From Streptacidiphilus sp. ASG 303 (GTDB lineage Bacteria > Actinomycetota > Actinomycetes > Streptomycetales > Streptomycetaceae), in contig NZ_JAJLRA010000029.1 of the NCBI RefSeq assembly GCF_020991365.1, positions 1 to 64,000 of the forward strand: a stretch of 64,000 bases of DNA, written 5' to 3'. The notes beneath the pieces were generated by a model that worked only from the letters and a program-made list of their open reading frames with translations, had not been told where the DNA came from and made no database searches. The position numbers were made by a program, and so were the translations under genes. Positions 25,561-33,959 of the stretch are shown here, one piece after another; position 1 is the stretch's first letter; the number at the start of each line of letters is the position of its first letter.

Positions 25561-25710
25561 ATGCGCTTCGAGATCATGCGACTGGACGACGTCGACGGCA
25601 CCGCCACCGACCGCTTCATCGCCGACGCCGACACCGTGCGGGAACTCGTCGAGACCGCCGCCGCCACAGGCGAACGCCTCTACATCCGACCGTGCCCGAC
25701 CACCGCCTGA
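25561..25710 (+). CDS. 49-residue conserved-looking microprotein
   Basis: The frame starts MRFEIMRLDDVDGTATDRFI, with a helical middle (ADTVRELVETAAATG) and a final strand ERLYIRP. The beta-alpha-beta pattern, the GGGAGAGG Shine-Dalgarno 4-6 nt upstream, and good codon bias argue that it is real despite its size. I recall very similar short proteins (MRFEIMRLDDVDGT start) in other streptomycetes, often beside regulatory genes, with no known function. It stands alone between a hydrolase and an AraC-type gene. Confidence 0.75.
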   Translation: MRFEIMRLDDVDGTATDRFIADADTVRELVETAAATGERLYIRPCPTTA

Positions 25711-25849
25711 CACCAGGCACCTGCGGCACGCCGCAGCGCCCGCCGAGGGCGCACCGACGCCCCGCCACCGGATCCCGGTGGCGGGGCGTCGGCCGTACGG
25801 GCCCCGCGAACGCCCCCCGCGGACGGCGGCGCCCGCCTACCCTCGGACC

Positions 25850-26767
25850 ATGGGACCGCTGCGGGAGGCGGCAGGGGAACCGGTCGCGGACACCGCGGCC
25901 GGGCTGCCGTGCGCCGCGCTGCGGCCGCTGGTGCACCGCTACCTCGGCTACCGCTACCGGGGCTTCCCGCCGGGCGTCCACCTCGGCCTGCCCTCCCCCC
26001 ACCTCACCGTGGTGGTCAGCCTCGGCGCGCCCGTCCGGGTCGCCCTCCGGCCGGACGGGGAGCCGCGCCTCCACGCCTCGCTGGCCGGCGGCCTGCACGT
26101 CCGGCCGGTCCTGCTCCCCCACGACGGCGAGCAGTACGGCGTGCAGCTGGAGCTGACCCCGCACGGCGCACGCGCCCTGTTCGGGGCGCCCGCCGCGGAA
26201 CTGGCCGCCTCCGTGGTGGACCTGCCGGAGCTGCTGGGCGGCGCGGCCGCCCTGCTGCCGGAGCGGCTGGCGCGGGAGCCGGACTGGTCCGGGAGGTTCG
26301 CGCTGCTGGACGCCTTCCTCGCCCGCCGGGCGGACCCCGCGGCCGCACCCCGGCCGGAGCTGGCGCACGCCTGGCGGCGGCTGACCCGCCCGGGCGGCCC
26401 GGGAGCGGCCGGGGACGGGCCGCCCGCCGCAGGAGAGCCGGTCGCGGGAGGGCCGGTCGCGGGAGGGCCGGTCGCGGGAGGGCCGGTCGCGGGAGTGGCC
26501 CGCGAGCTGGGATGGAGCCGGCGCCACCTCTCGGGGCGGTTCACCGCCGAGTTCGGCCTGTCCCCCACCGCGGCCGTGCGGGTCGCCCGCTTCCACCGGT
26601 CCAGGCGGCTGCTGCAGCGCCCCGGCCCGCGGACGCTGGCGGCGGTGGCGGCCGCGTGCGGGTACTTCGACCAAGCGCACATGGCCCGGGAGTGGCGCGG
26701 CCTGGCGGGGATGCCCGCGTCCGCGTGGCTGGCCGCCGGGGAGCCGCCGGTGCCCGGCGACGGGTGA
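25850..26767 (+). CDS. AraC-family transcriptional regulator
   Basis: The 305-residue protein has an N-terminal sensor-like domain and a C-terminal AraC DNA-binding domain. The first HTH is ARELGWSRRHLSGRFTAEFG and the second is LAAVAAACGYFDQAHMAREW, the classic GYxDQxHxxRxF pattern. Between sensor and DNA-binding domain lies a VAGGP tandem repeat encoded by a 15-bp direct repeat, which could vary in copy number and change linker length. The ATG at 25850 has a weak Shine-Dalgarno. The adjacent VOC gene on the same strand is a possible target. Confidence 0.9.
   Translation: MGPLREAAGEPVADTAAGLPCAALRPLVHRYLGYRYRGFPPGVHLGLPSPHLTVVVSLGAPVRVALRPDGEPRLHASLAGGLHVRPVLLPHDGEQYGVQLELTPHGARALFGAPAAELAASVVDLPELLGGAAALLPERLAREPDWSGRFALLDAFLARRADPAAAPRPELAHAWRRLTRPGGPGAAGDGPPAAGEPVAGGPVAGGPVAGGPVAGVARELGWSRRHLSGRFTAEFGLSPTAAVRVARFHRSRRLLQRPGPRTLAAVAAACGYFDQAHMAREWRGLAGMPASAWLAAGEPPVPGDG
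26441..26500 (+). repeat. In-frame 15-bp tandem repeat in the AraC gene
   Basis: GTCGCGGGAGGGCCG occurs three times exactly (26441-26485), followed by a fourth degenerate copy to 26500. It encodes VAGGP repeats in the interdomain linker. Copy-number change would keep the reading frame. Confidence 0.85.
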
Positions 26768-26790
26768 CGGCCCGGACGGACGGCGGCCCG

Positions 26791-26820
26791 CCCGGCCGGC
26801 GGCCCGCTCCGCCGGCCGGG
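26791..26820 (+). terminator. Hairpin terminator after the AraC gene
   Basis: CCCGGCCGGCGG and CCGCCGGCCGGG form a perfect 12-bp stem with a 6-nt loop, 23 nt after the stop. Confidence 0.6.
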
Positions 26821-26885
26821 TGGGCGGGACGCGGCGGTTCCCCTCCGTACAAGGCGGGGCGGCCGCGCCCGGGCACGCTGGCCCC

Positions 26886-27335
26886 ATGGACGAGAACACC
26901 GCACACGCGGACACCCGAGGCCCCGCCGCGGCCACCCCCGCCCGGCCCGCCACCGCGGTCTGGCCGGCCCTGCGCTACCGGGACGCGCGAGCCGCCGTCC
27001 GCTTCCTCGTGGAGGCGTTCGGCTTCGAGGAGACGGCCCTGTACCCGGTGGACGGGGACGGCCCGGAGGTGGCGCACGCCCAGCTCGACTGGCCGCTCGG
27101 CGGCGGGGTGATGCTCGGCTCCGCCCGCGGGGACAGCGCGATCGCGGACCTGCCGCCGGGCACCGGTGCGGTGTACGTGGTGACCGACGCGCCGGACGCC
27201 CTCTTCGCGCGGGCACGCGCGGCGGGGGCGCGGGTGGTCCGCGCCCCCGCCGACCAGGACTACGGCTCGCGGGACTTCACGGTCGCCGACCCCGAGGGCG
27301 TCCTGTGGTCCTTCGGCACCTACACCGGGGCCTGA
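26886..27335 (+). CDS. VOC (glyoxalase/PhnB-like) protein
   Basis: A 149-residue protein with the VOC fold pattern: PALRYRDARAAVRFLVEAFG, then GVMLGSARGDSAIADLPPG, GAVYVVTDAPDALFARARAA, and the C-terminal RDFTVADPEGVLWSFGTYTG. The DPEGxxWxFG ending is typical of PhnB-like members. VOC enzymes range from glyoxalases and dioxygenases to antibiotic-binding proteins; the substrate cannot be told. Whether the full metal-ligand set is present was not established. It lies 118 nt after the AraC gene. Confidence 0.88.
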   Translation: MDENTAHADTRGPAAATPARPATAVWPALRYRDARAAVRFLVEAFGFEETALYPVDGDGPEVAHAQLDWPLGGGVMLGSARGDSAIADLPPGTGAVYVVTDAPDALFARARAAGARVVRAPADQDYGSRDFTVADPEGVLWSFGTYTGA

Positions 27336-27386
27336 GGCACGGCGGTACCGGAGGCACGGCGGTACCGGAGGCACGGCGGTACCGGA
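27336..27386. repeat. Three exact copies of a 17-bp repeat
   Basis: GGCACGGCGGTACCGGA is repeated three times directly after the VOC stop codon, followed by degenerate remnants. Each copy has GGTACC inside. It lies before a terminator and has no coding role. Confidence 0.85.
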
Positions 27387-27406
27387 GGCACGCCGGAGGC
27401 ACGGCA

Positions 27407-27449
27407 GGCCCCCGGGACCCGGGGCGGAGGGCCCCGGGTCCCGGGGGCC
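27407..27449. terminator. Bidirectional hairpin terminator
   Basis: A perfect 19-bp stem (27407-27425 with 27431-27449) with a 5-nt loop separates the convergent VOC and MFS genes. Confidence 0.8.
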
Positions 27450-27481
27450 GTACGGCCGGTCGGGCCGGTCGGGCCGGTCGG

Positions 27482-28720
27482 TCAGCCGCGGGCCGCGGCC
27501 CCGGCCGGGAGCGGCTCGGCGGCCGGTGCGGGCGCGCCGTGGGCCGCGCCGTGGTCCACCGCCAGGTGCCGGCGGCGCACGGCGGCGACCAGGGCGGCCG
27601 CCAGCGCGGCCCCCGCCGCGACGGTGAACGGCGCGTGCACGTCCACGTGCTCCGCCAGCTTGGGCGCCAGGTAGGGCGCGGCGGCGGCGGCGAACCAGCG
27701 GACGAAGTTGTAGCCGGCCGAGGCCACCGGCCGGGGCGCGTCGGAGACCCCGAGGGCCAGCTCGGTGTAGACGGTGTTGTTCATGCCGATGAACGCGCCG
27801 GAGGCGATCACCGCCGCGATCGCGGCCGTGTGCGAGCCGTAGCCGAGCAGCAGCAGGTCGGCCGCCATCAGGACCAGCGAGCCGCCGAGCACCCGCACGG
27901 AGCCGAGGCGCCGCTGGAGCCGGGGGGCCACCAGCACCGAGAAGACGGCGAGCAGCACGCCCCAGGCGAAGAAGACGCCGCCGCTGCGGTAGGGGCTCAT
28001 GTCGAGCACGAAGGGCGAGAACGCCAGCACGGTGAAGAAGGCGTAGTTGTAGAAGAAGGCGCTCGCGGCGGTGGTGGCCAGGCCGCCGTGGGCCAGCGCG
28101 CGCAGCGGTTCGGTGAGCCCGGTGCGGCGGGCGGGCCGGGGCTGCTCCTTGAGCAGGGCGGCGATGCCGGCGAAGCCGACCGCCATGAGGGTGGCGGTGC
28201 CGAAGAACGGGTAGCGCCAGCTGGCGTTGCCGAGGACGGCGCCGAGCAGGGGGCCGCAGGCCATGCCCAGGCCGAGCGCGGACTCGTACAGCAGGATCGC
28301 CGACTCGCTGCCGCCGCTGGCGGCCCCGACGATCACCGCGAGCGAGGTGGAGACGAAGAGCGCGTTGCCCAGGCCCCAGCCGGCGCGGAAGCCGACGAGC
28401 TGGCCGACGGTGTCCGAGGTGCCGGCGAGGCCGGCGAAGACGACGACGAGGGCGAGGCCGGCGAGCAGGGTGCGGCGGCCGCCGATGCGGCTGGAGACGA
28501 AGCCGGTGACCAGCATCGCGACGGCGGTGATCAGGAAGTAGCTGGTGAAGAGCAGGGACACCTGCCCGGGGGTGGCGTCGAGGCCCTTGGCGATGGACGG
28601 CAGGATCGGGTCGACCAGTCCGATGCCCATGAAGGCGACGACGGCGGCTCCGGCGGTCGCCCAGACGGCCATGGGCTGGCGCAGCAGGCCGGGCCGGGCG
28701 CCCTGGCGGCCAGTGGTCAC
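27482..28720 (-). CDS. MFS transporter, probable drug exporter
   Basis: The 412-residue protein has 12 predicted membrane segments. The first includes VVAFMGIGLVDPILPSIAKG, and the loop FVSSRIGGRRTLLAGLALVV is the MFS motif A. ILLYESALGLGMACGPLLGA corresponds to motif C, which marks proton-driven drug efflux pumps. The N- and C-terminal tails are short; the C-terminal one is Ala/Pro-rich. GTG 28720 is preceded by GGAGAAGGACC. A well-formed pair of dyads (28768-28802) lies in its promoter region, so expression is probably controlled by a ligand-sensing repressor encoded elsewhere. Confidence 0.92.
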   Translation of the reverse strand: MTTGRQGARPGLLRQPMAVWATAGAAVVAFMGIGLVDPILPSIAKGLDATPGQVSLLFTSYFLITAVAMLVTGFVSSRIGGRRTLLAGLALVVVFAGLAGTSDTVGQLVGFRAGWGLGNALFVSTSLAVIVGAASGGSESAILLYESALGLGMACGPLLGAVLGNASWRYPFFGTATLMAVGFAGIAALLKEQPRPARRTGLTEPLRALAHGGLATTAASAFFYNYAFFTVLAFSPFVLDMSPYRSGGVFFAWGVLLAVFSVLVAPRLQRRLGSVRVLGGSLVLMAADLLLLGYGSHTAAIAAVIASGAFIGMNNTVYTELALGVSDAPRPVASAGYNFVRWFAAAAAPYLAPKLAEHVDVHAPFTVAAGAALAAALVAAVRRRHLAVDHGAAHGAPAPAAEPLPAGAAARG

Positions 28721-28767
28721 GGTCCTTCTCCTCTCCGGCGGTGTCTCCGGTTGTCGTTAGGTACGCT

Positions 28768-28802
28768 AATTGATGCTAGCTGCATCAGTTGCATTGCGCA
28801 AC
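28768..28802 (-). promoter_or_regulatory. Paired inverted repeats, probable operator of the MFS gene
   Basis: TGATGC (28771-28776) pairs with GCATCA (28782-28787), and GTTGC (28788-28792) pairs with GCAAC (28798-28802). The dyads are adjacent and perfect, in an AT-rich island between the divergent MFS and DUF6758 genes. The TTGATGC...GCATCA form resembles sites bound by MarR-type repressors. No MarR gene lies in this window. Confidence 0.6.
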
Positions 28803-28873
28803 CGTGTACGGACGGCGCGGCCGTGACCCGGTCGGGTGATCGTCCTTGACGCCGCCCGTTCGAGGGAGGACCG

Positions 28874-29521
28874 TTGACGGCTATGAGGGGCGAGCCCAGT
28901 TGTCCGAGGTGCGGCGGCCGTGTCCGCGCCCCCGGCCTCTTCTCCGACACCTGGCAGTGCGACACCCACGGCGCCGTGCACCCCCTGCAGCCCGTGGTGC
29001 CGCCCAGCATCGAGGCGCTGGCCGTGGCGGTGGCGCGGTCCCAGGTGCCCGTCTGGATGCCCTGGCCGCTGCCCGTGGGGTGGCTCTACACCGGCATCGC
29101 CCATGCGGGCGACGACCTCTCGGGCGCCCGCGCGACCGCCGTGGCCTGCTCCGGGCCGGGACCGCTGGGCGGCTTCGGCGAGCTGGTCCTCGTCGCCGAG
29201 GAGCTCGGCGTGGGCCTGGGGGCCCGGTACGCCGGCATCCCGGGGCCCGACCCGGGCGAGGCCCTCTCCGTCGACCGGCCCGCCGACGCCAAGCTGCTGG
29301 CCGCGGGCCGCCCCACGCCGATGTGGCACGTCCCCGGCGCCCCCGACGACCGGGCGGTCTTCGTGGGGGAGGCGATGGGCCTGTGGATGTGGGCGGTCGC
29401 CTGGCCGGAGCGGTCGGGGGTGCTCATGTACGACGAGCTGGTGCTGACCGACCTGCGGGACGCCGGAGCGGAGCTGGAGCTGCTGCCCTGCGGAGCCCTG
29501 TCACCGAGGATTCTCTCCTGA
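28874..29521 (+). CDS. DUF6758-like protein with an N-terminal zinc ribbon
   Basis: A 215-residue protein beginning MTAMRGEPSCPRCGGRVRAP and continuing WQCDTHGAVHPLQPV. The CPRC and C...H residues form a likely zinc ribbon. The rest is an alpha/beta domain with the conserved blocks PVWMPWPLPVGWLYTGIAHA, VACSGPGPLGGFGELVLVAE and LMYDELVLTDLRDAGAELEL. I recognise it as the streptomycete DUF6758 family, of unknown function. GGGAGGA is 5 nt before TTG 28874, favouring that start; ATG 28883 is the alternative. Confidence 0.85.
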   Translation: MTAMRGEPSCPRCGGRVRAPGLFSDTWQCDTHGAVHPLQPVVPPSIEALAVAVARSQVPVWMPWPLPVGWLYTGIAHAGDDLSGARATAVACSGPGPLGGFGELVLVAEELGVGLGARYAGIPGPDPGEALSVDRPADAKLLAAGRPTPMWHVPGAPDDRAVFVGEAMGLWMWAVAWPERSGVLMYDELVLTDLRDAGAELELLPCGALSPRILS

Positions 29522-29659
29522 AATCGCCGCAACGCCTTAGGATCTTCGGCATGTGGCGCAGATGACAGGATAATCGGCAGGCATTGGCCGCCCGATCCGG
29601 CCATCGCCACGCTATCCTGGAACGGCCCCGACCCCCCGGCCCCCCAGGAGCGACCGCCC

Positions 29660-30520
29660 GTGCGCATCGACCTGCACGCCCACAGCACCGCCTCGGACGG
29701 GACCGACTCCCCGGCGGAGCTGGTCGCGGCCGCGGCCGGCGCCGGGCTGGACGTCGTGGCGCTCACCGACCACGACACCACCGCCGGGTACGCCGAGGCC
29801 GCCGCCGCGCTCCGGGCGCTGCCCGCGGGCGCGCTCACGCTGGTGACCGGGGCCGAGCTCTCCTGCCGCGGCGGCGACGGGATCGGCATGCACCTGCTGG
29901 CCTACCTCTTCGACCCGGACGAACCGGAGTTCGCCCGCGAGCGCGACCTGGTCCGCACCGACCGCGTCCGCCGCGCCCAGGCCGTCGTGGAGCGGTGCCG
30001 CGCCCTCGGCGCCCCCGTCACCTGGGAGCAGGTGCGCCGCATCGCGGGCGACGGCTCGGTGGGCCGTCCGCACGTGGCGAGCGCCCTGGTGGAGGCGGGG
30101 GTGGTCCCCACCGTGGGGGACGCCTTCACGCCCGAGTGGCTGGCCGACGGCGGCCGGGCCGACGTGCCCAAGCACGAGCTGGACCCGCTGGAGGCGGTGC
30201 GCCTGGTGCGCGCGGCCGGCGGGGTCGCGGTCCTGGCCCACCCGGGGGCGTCCAAGCGGGGCCGGACGGTGTCCGACCGGACGGTCGGGGAGCTGGCCGC
30301 CGCCGGGCTGGCCGGCCTGGAGGTCGACCACATGGACCACGACGGGCCGACCAGGGCCCGGCTGCGCGACCTGGCCTCCGGCCTCGGGCTGCTGGCCACC
30401 GGTTCCAGCGACTACCACGGCAGCCGCAAGACGGTCCGGCTGGGCGACTCCACGACGGACCCGGCCGTGTACGAGGAGCTCGTCGGCCGGGCCACCGGCG
30501 CCAAGCCGCTCACCTCCTAG
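29660..30520 (+). CDS. PHP-domain phosphoesterase
   Basis: The 286-residue protein starts at GTG 29660 (MRIDLHAHSTASDGTDSPAE). The HxH pair, then LTDHDTTAGY, GAELSC, the central VLAHPG and the final GSSDYHGS are the metal-binding motifs of PHP enzymes, which use a trinuclear metal centre to cleave phosphates. Relatives include nucleoside 3',5'-bisphosphate phosphatase and RNase AM-type 5'-3' exonucleases. The exact substrate cannot be decided. The stretch just upstream (29522-29659) contains TATCCT at about 29612, a possible -10 box. Confidence 0.9.
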   Translation: MRIDLHAHSTASDGTDSPAELVAAAAGAGLDVVALTDHDTTAGYAEAAAALRALPAGALTLVTGAELSCRGGDGIGMHLLAYLFDPDEPEFARERDLVRTDRVRRAQAVVERCRALGAPVTWEQVRRIAGDGSVGRPHVASALVEAGVVPTVGDAFTPEWLADGGRADVPKHELDPLEAVRLVRAAGGVAVLAHPGASKRGRTVSDRTVGELAAAGLAGLEVDHMDHDGPTRARLRDLASGLGLLATGSSDYHGSRKTVRLGDSTTDPAVYEELVGRATGAKPLTS

Positions 30521-30764
30521 GCCGCCGGGGCCAGCGCCGGACCGGAGCCGGACCGGCCCCGCCGGACGCGGGCCCGCGCGCCCGCCCACCCGCCGTACCC
30601 GCCCCCGCCGACCCGGCCGCACCCCGGCCCGGACCGGCCGACCCGCCGCGCCGCCGACCCGCGCCCGCCGCCCCGGGGCGCGGGCGCCGCCGCGCGTCCG
30701 CGCGGGCCCGGCCCCGCCTCCCGCCGTTCCACCCGTTCCACGAGAGACCTGCGAGCACAGACCC

Positions 30765-31379
30765 ATGGCCCTCTTCGACATCGCGACCTTCGGATCGCTC
30801 TTCGTCACCCTCTTCGTCATCATGGACCCGCCCGGCACCATCCCGATCTTCCTGGCCCTGACCTCCGGCCGCGCCGCCCGCACCCAGCGCCGGATGGCCT
30901 GGCAGGCCGCCGCGGTGGCCCTCGGCGTGATCACCGCCTTCGGGCTCTTCGGCCACCAGATCCTCGACTACCTGCACGTCTCCATACCGGCGCTGCAGGT
31001 CTCTGGCGGCCTGCTGCTCCTGCTGATCGCGCTCGACCTGCTCACCGGAAGGATCGAGGAGCCCACACAGACCAAGGACGTCAACGTCGCGCTGGTGCCC
31101 CTCGGCACGCCGCTGCTGGCCGGCCCGGGCGCCATCGTCGCGGTGATCCTGGCCGTGCAGGGCGCGCACGGTGCGGGCCAGGAGGTCGCGGTGTGGGTCG
31201 CGATCGCGCTGATGCACGTGGTGATGTGGCTGACGATGCGCTACTCGCTGGTCGTGATCCGGGTCATCAAGGAGGGCGGCGTGGTCCTGGTGACCCGGCT
31301 GTCCGGCCTGCTGCTGTCGGCCATCGCGGTGCAGCTGGTCGCCGACGGCGTGATCGCGTTCGTCCGCGGCGCCTCCTGA
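30765..31379 (+). CDS. MarC-family membrane protein
   Basis: A 204-residue integral membrane protein with about six segments. MDPPGTIPIFLALTSGRAAR near the start, VSGGLLLLLIALDLLTG and PLGTPLLAGPGAIVAVILAV are characteristic MarC (UPF0056) blocks. The family was once linked to multiple antibiotic resistance but has no proven transport function. The C-terminus ends in a segment with LLSAIAVQLVADGVIAFV. The preceding 244 nt (30521-30764) are GC-rich with no visible gene. Confidence 0.92.
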   Translation: MALFDIATFGSLFVTLFVIMDPPGTIPIFLALTSGRAARTQRRMAWQAAAVALGVITAFGLFGHQILDYLHVSIPALQVSGGLLLLLIALDLLTGRIEEPTQTKDVNVALVPLGTPLLAGPGAIVAVILAVQGAHGAGQEVAVWVAIALMHVVMWLTMRYSLVVIRVIKEGGVVLVTRLSGLLLSAIAVQLVADGVIAFVRGAS

Positions 31380-31500
31380 GGCGTCCCGGGGCGTCCCGGC
31401 CCCGCCTGACGCCTCCCGGCGTCCCGGACCGGTCGCCGTTCCGGCCCGCCGGGCCGCCCGCCCGTCCGAACCGCGGCGGGCCCGCAGGGCCCCCCGGGGG

Positions 31501-32160
31501 TCAGTCGAGCGGCACCGCGCGGCGGCGCGGGTCGCGCAGGTCGGTGCCGTGCCGCAGCCACCGCTCCTGGAGGGCGGCGCCGCCGTGCACCCGCTTCCAG
31601 GCGGCCTCGGTCGGCGTCATGGGCAGCAGCGGCAGGAAGCGCACCGGCTCGGCGGGCTCCGGCAGCTCCAGGTCCTCGACCAGGCCGCCGGGCTCGGCGA
31701 CCAGCACGGAGGGGAACGGGGCGCCCTCCCAGAGCGGCGTGCCCAGGTCCAGCGAGGCGCCGGGGGCGACGACCAGGCCCTCGACCTGCGGCGCCGCCGC
31801 CAGGACGGCCAGCGCCCGCAGCACGTCGTCGCGGCCGCCGCGCACCGAGAGCAGCAGCTCCGCACGCGGGCCCCGCTGCGGGTCGGCGACGGGGCTGAGC
31901 GGGTCGGCCATGGGGGCGGCCGACATGCCGAGCGTCGCGTACCGGACCAGCGCCGGGTCGGCCGTGCCGGTGACGGCGCCGGTCTCGGCGCCCGGCCCGA
32001 AGCGCAGCACCTCGATGCGGTCGGCGCCGAGGAAGGTGACCGCGGCCCGGCCGGTGGGCTCCCCGAACGCGGTGAGCAGCCGGGCCTCCACCGCCGCCAG
32101 GACGGCGTCGCGGGAGAGCGGGTCGGGTCCGGAGGCAAAGCCTGGGTCATGGAAGGCCAT
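31501..32160 (-). CDS. Suppressor-of-fused (SUFU) domain protein
   Basis: A 219-residue cytoplasmic protein whose blocks RYATLGMSAAPMADPLS, AELLLSVRGGRDDVLRALAV, the mid-domain PSVLVAEPGG and the ending PVRFLPLLPMTPTEAAWKRV followed by HGGAALQERW match bacterial SUFU-like proteins. In bacteria these often accompany contact-dependent or polymorphic toxin systems as immunity-type proteins, but this one lies in a conserved backbone and may have a housekeeping role. The ATG at 32160 is the first good start. It is divergent from the corA leader. Confidence 0.78.
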   Translation of the reverse strand: MAFHDPGFASGPDPLSRDAVLAAVEARLLTAFGEPTGRAAVTFLGADRIEVLRFGPGAETGAVTGTADPALVRYATLGMSAAPMADPLSPVADPQRGPRAELLLSVRGGRDDVLRALAVLAAAPQVEGLVVAPGASLDLGTPLWEGAPFPSVLVAEPGGLVEDLELPEPAEPVRFLPLLPMTPTEAAWKRVHGGAALQERWLRHGTDLRDPRRRAVPLD

Positions 32161-32839
32161 GCGCGCGAGGTTATCGGGCAGACTGAGGACAGGCCGGTAC
32201 GGCCGCCCTGCCGCGCGGCCTCCGGACCGCCTGCTAGGGTGGGCCGTCGGCCCGCTGAAGCGGACATGCCGCAGGGACCCCTGGCGGGGTCGACGCACCC
32301 CGGTCTACCCGGCCGGAGTCGTGCGAAACCCGGCGGCCGCGTCCTTTCCGGCGGACGCACCGGGCGCGCACCGCGCGCCGCGAGGACGAGGCTCTCCCCC
32401 AGCGGGGACCGGCCGAGGGAGGTGGTTGCGGGTGGATACCAGCCGACCGTGCAGTACCGGCAGCTCTCCCGCACCGGTGCCCTGCGGCCGCCCCCCTCGC
32501 ATCTGAGGCCCTGACAGCAGTCGGAACACCCGCGCGGCAGCGAGCCCTCCCGGCTCCCGCCGCCCCCGTGTCCCCTCCTCCCGGATCGGGAGTGCTCACG
32601 GCCCCACCTGCGCCCGCACCACGGGCGGCGACCGCGCACGACGGGCACGCACCACCGGACGGGAGAGCGCCGCCCCGGGCGCCCCCGAGACCCCGTCAGG
32701 AACCCTCCTGCGCCAGGTCTCCGGCGCCACACGCCAGGCGTTCCCCGCCGCCGCACTCCCGGCACCTGCCGGGGCGGGCCCGCACCGCCCCGTCCCGCCC
32801 CGCCGGCAGTCGACGGCCCTTCCCGTGAAGGAGCCCGCC
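32161..32839 (+). other. 679-nt region between the SUFU gene and corA; possible long leader with upstream frame
   Basis: TAGGGT at 32235-32240 could be a -10 box, which would give corA a leader of about 590 nt. Within it, ATG 32266 to 32514 encodes a basic 82-codon frame (MPQGPLAGSTHPGLPGRSRA, ending QLSRTGALRPPPSHLRP). A competing frame is open over the same DNA, so coding is doubtful. No M-box or other known riboswitch core was recognised. Confidence 0.4.
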
Positions 32840-33955
32840 ATGTCGATGATCCGCGACCTGCGCGCCGCAGTCCGACCGCACCGCCGCCGCCCCGGCGCCC
32901 CCTACGACGGCACCCCGACCGACTCCGCCCCCAGCGCGGTGGTGGACTGCGCCGTGTACTCCGGCGGGAGGCGCGTGGGCGACTCCTGCTCGCCGCGCGA
33001 GGCCGCCCACCGGGTGCGGCTGGCCGCCGACGGCGACCCGGTCGAGGGCGGCTCCTTCGTCTGGATCGGCCTGCACGAGCCCACCGAGGCCGAGTTCGAG
33101 GGCATCGCCAAGCGCTTCGGCCTGCACCCGCTGGCGGTGGAGGACGCCGTCCACGCCCACCAGCGGCCGAAGCTGGAGCGGTACGACGACGTGCTCTTCG
33201 CCGTCTTCAAGACGATCCGGTACGTGGAGCACGACCAGCTCACGCCGACCAGCGAGGTGGTCTCCACCGGCGAGGTGATGGTCTTCACCGGCCGGGACTT
33301 CGTCATCACCGTGCGGCACGGCGGCCACGGCTCGCTGCGCGGCCTGCGCCGCCGCCTGGAGGAGGACACGGAGCTGCTGGCCAAGGGCCCGTCCGCGGTG
33401 CTGCACGCCATCGCCGACCGGGTCGTCGACGACTACCTGGCGGTGGTCGACGAGCTGCAGACGGACGTGGACGAGGTGGAGTCCGACGTCTTCTCGCCCC
33501 GGAGCACGAAGAGCGCCGACATCGGCCGGGTGTACCAGCTCAAGCGCGAGGTGCTGGAGTTCAAGCGCGCCGCCGGCCCGCTGCTGCGGCCGATGCAGCT
33601 GCTCTCCGAGCGGCCGATGCGCCTGGTGGACCCGGACATCCAGAAGTACTTCCGCGACGTCGCCGACCACCTGGCCCGGGTCAACGAGCAGGTCTCCGCC
33701 TTCGACGAGCTGCTCAACTCGCTGCTCCAGGCGAACCTCGCCCAGGTCTCGGTGGCGCAGAACGAGGACATGCGCAAGATCACCGCGTGGGCCGCCATCT
33801 TCGCCGTGCCCACCATGATCACCGGCGTGTACGGGATGAACTTCGAGCACATGCCGGAGCTGACGTCCGAGTACGGCTACCCGGCGGTGCTGGTCGGCAT
33901 CGCCGTGGTCTGCGCCATGATGTACCGCGGCTTCCGCCGCAACGGCTGGCTCTGA
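32840..33955 (+). CDS. corA: CorA-family magnesium/cobalt transporter
   Basis: The 371-residue protein has a large cytoplasmic N-terminal domain, including FVWIGLHEPTEAEFEGIAKR and HPLAVEDAVHAHQRPKLERY, followed by a long helix and two C-terminal membrane segments. The signature GMN motif is present in VYGMNFEHMPEL at the outer mouth of the pore. CorA pentamers admit Mg2+, Co2+ or Ni2+ down their gradient, gated by cytoplasmic Mg2+. The ATG at 32840 has GAAGGAG 7 nt upstream; a start at 32825 would add five residues. It may be regulated through its long leader. Confidence 0.94.
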   Translation: MSMIRDLRAAVRPHRRRPGAPYDGTPTDSAPSAVVDCAVYSGGRRVGDSCSPREAAHRVRLAADGDPVEGGSFVWIGLHEPTEAEFEGIAKRFGLHPLAVEDAVHAHQRPKLERYDDVLFAVFKTIRYVEHDQLTPTSEVVSTGEVMVFTGRDFVITVRHGGHGSLRGLRRRLEEDTELLAKGPSAVLHAIADRVVDDYLAVVDELQTDVDEVESDVFSPRSTKSADIGRVYQLKREVLEFKRAAGPLLRPMQLLSERPMRLVDPDIQKYFRDVADHLARVNEQVSAFDELLNSLLQANLAQVSVAQNEDMRKITAWAAIFAVPTMITGVYGMNFEHMPELTSEYGYPAVLVGIAVVCAMMYRGFRRNGWL

Positions 33956-33959
33956 TCCG

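Noticed and set aside
27336-27386. CRISPR-like repeats
   Set aside because: The 17-bp units are directly tandem, without spacers; the other repeats in the window are likewise spacer-free.
32235-32839. M-box (ykoK) magnesium riboswitch before corA
   Set aside because: The conserved GTTAGGTGAGGCTCC core and the distal loop elements were not found.
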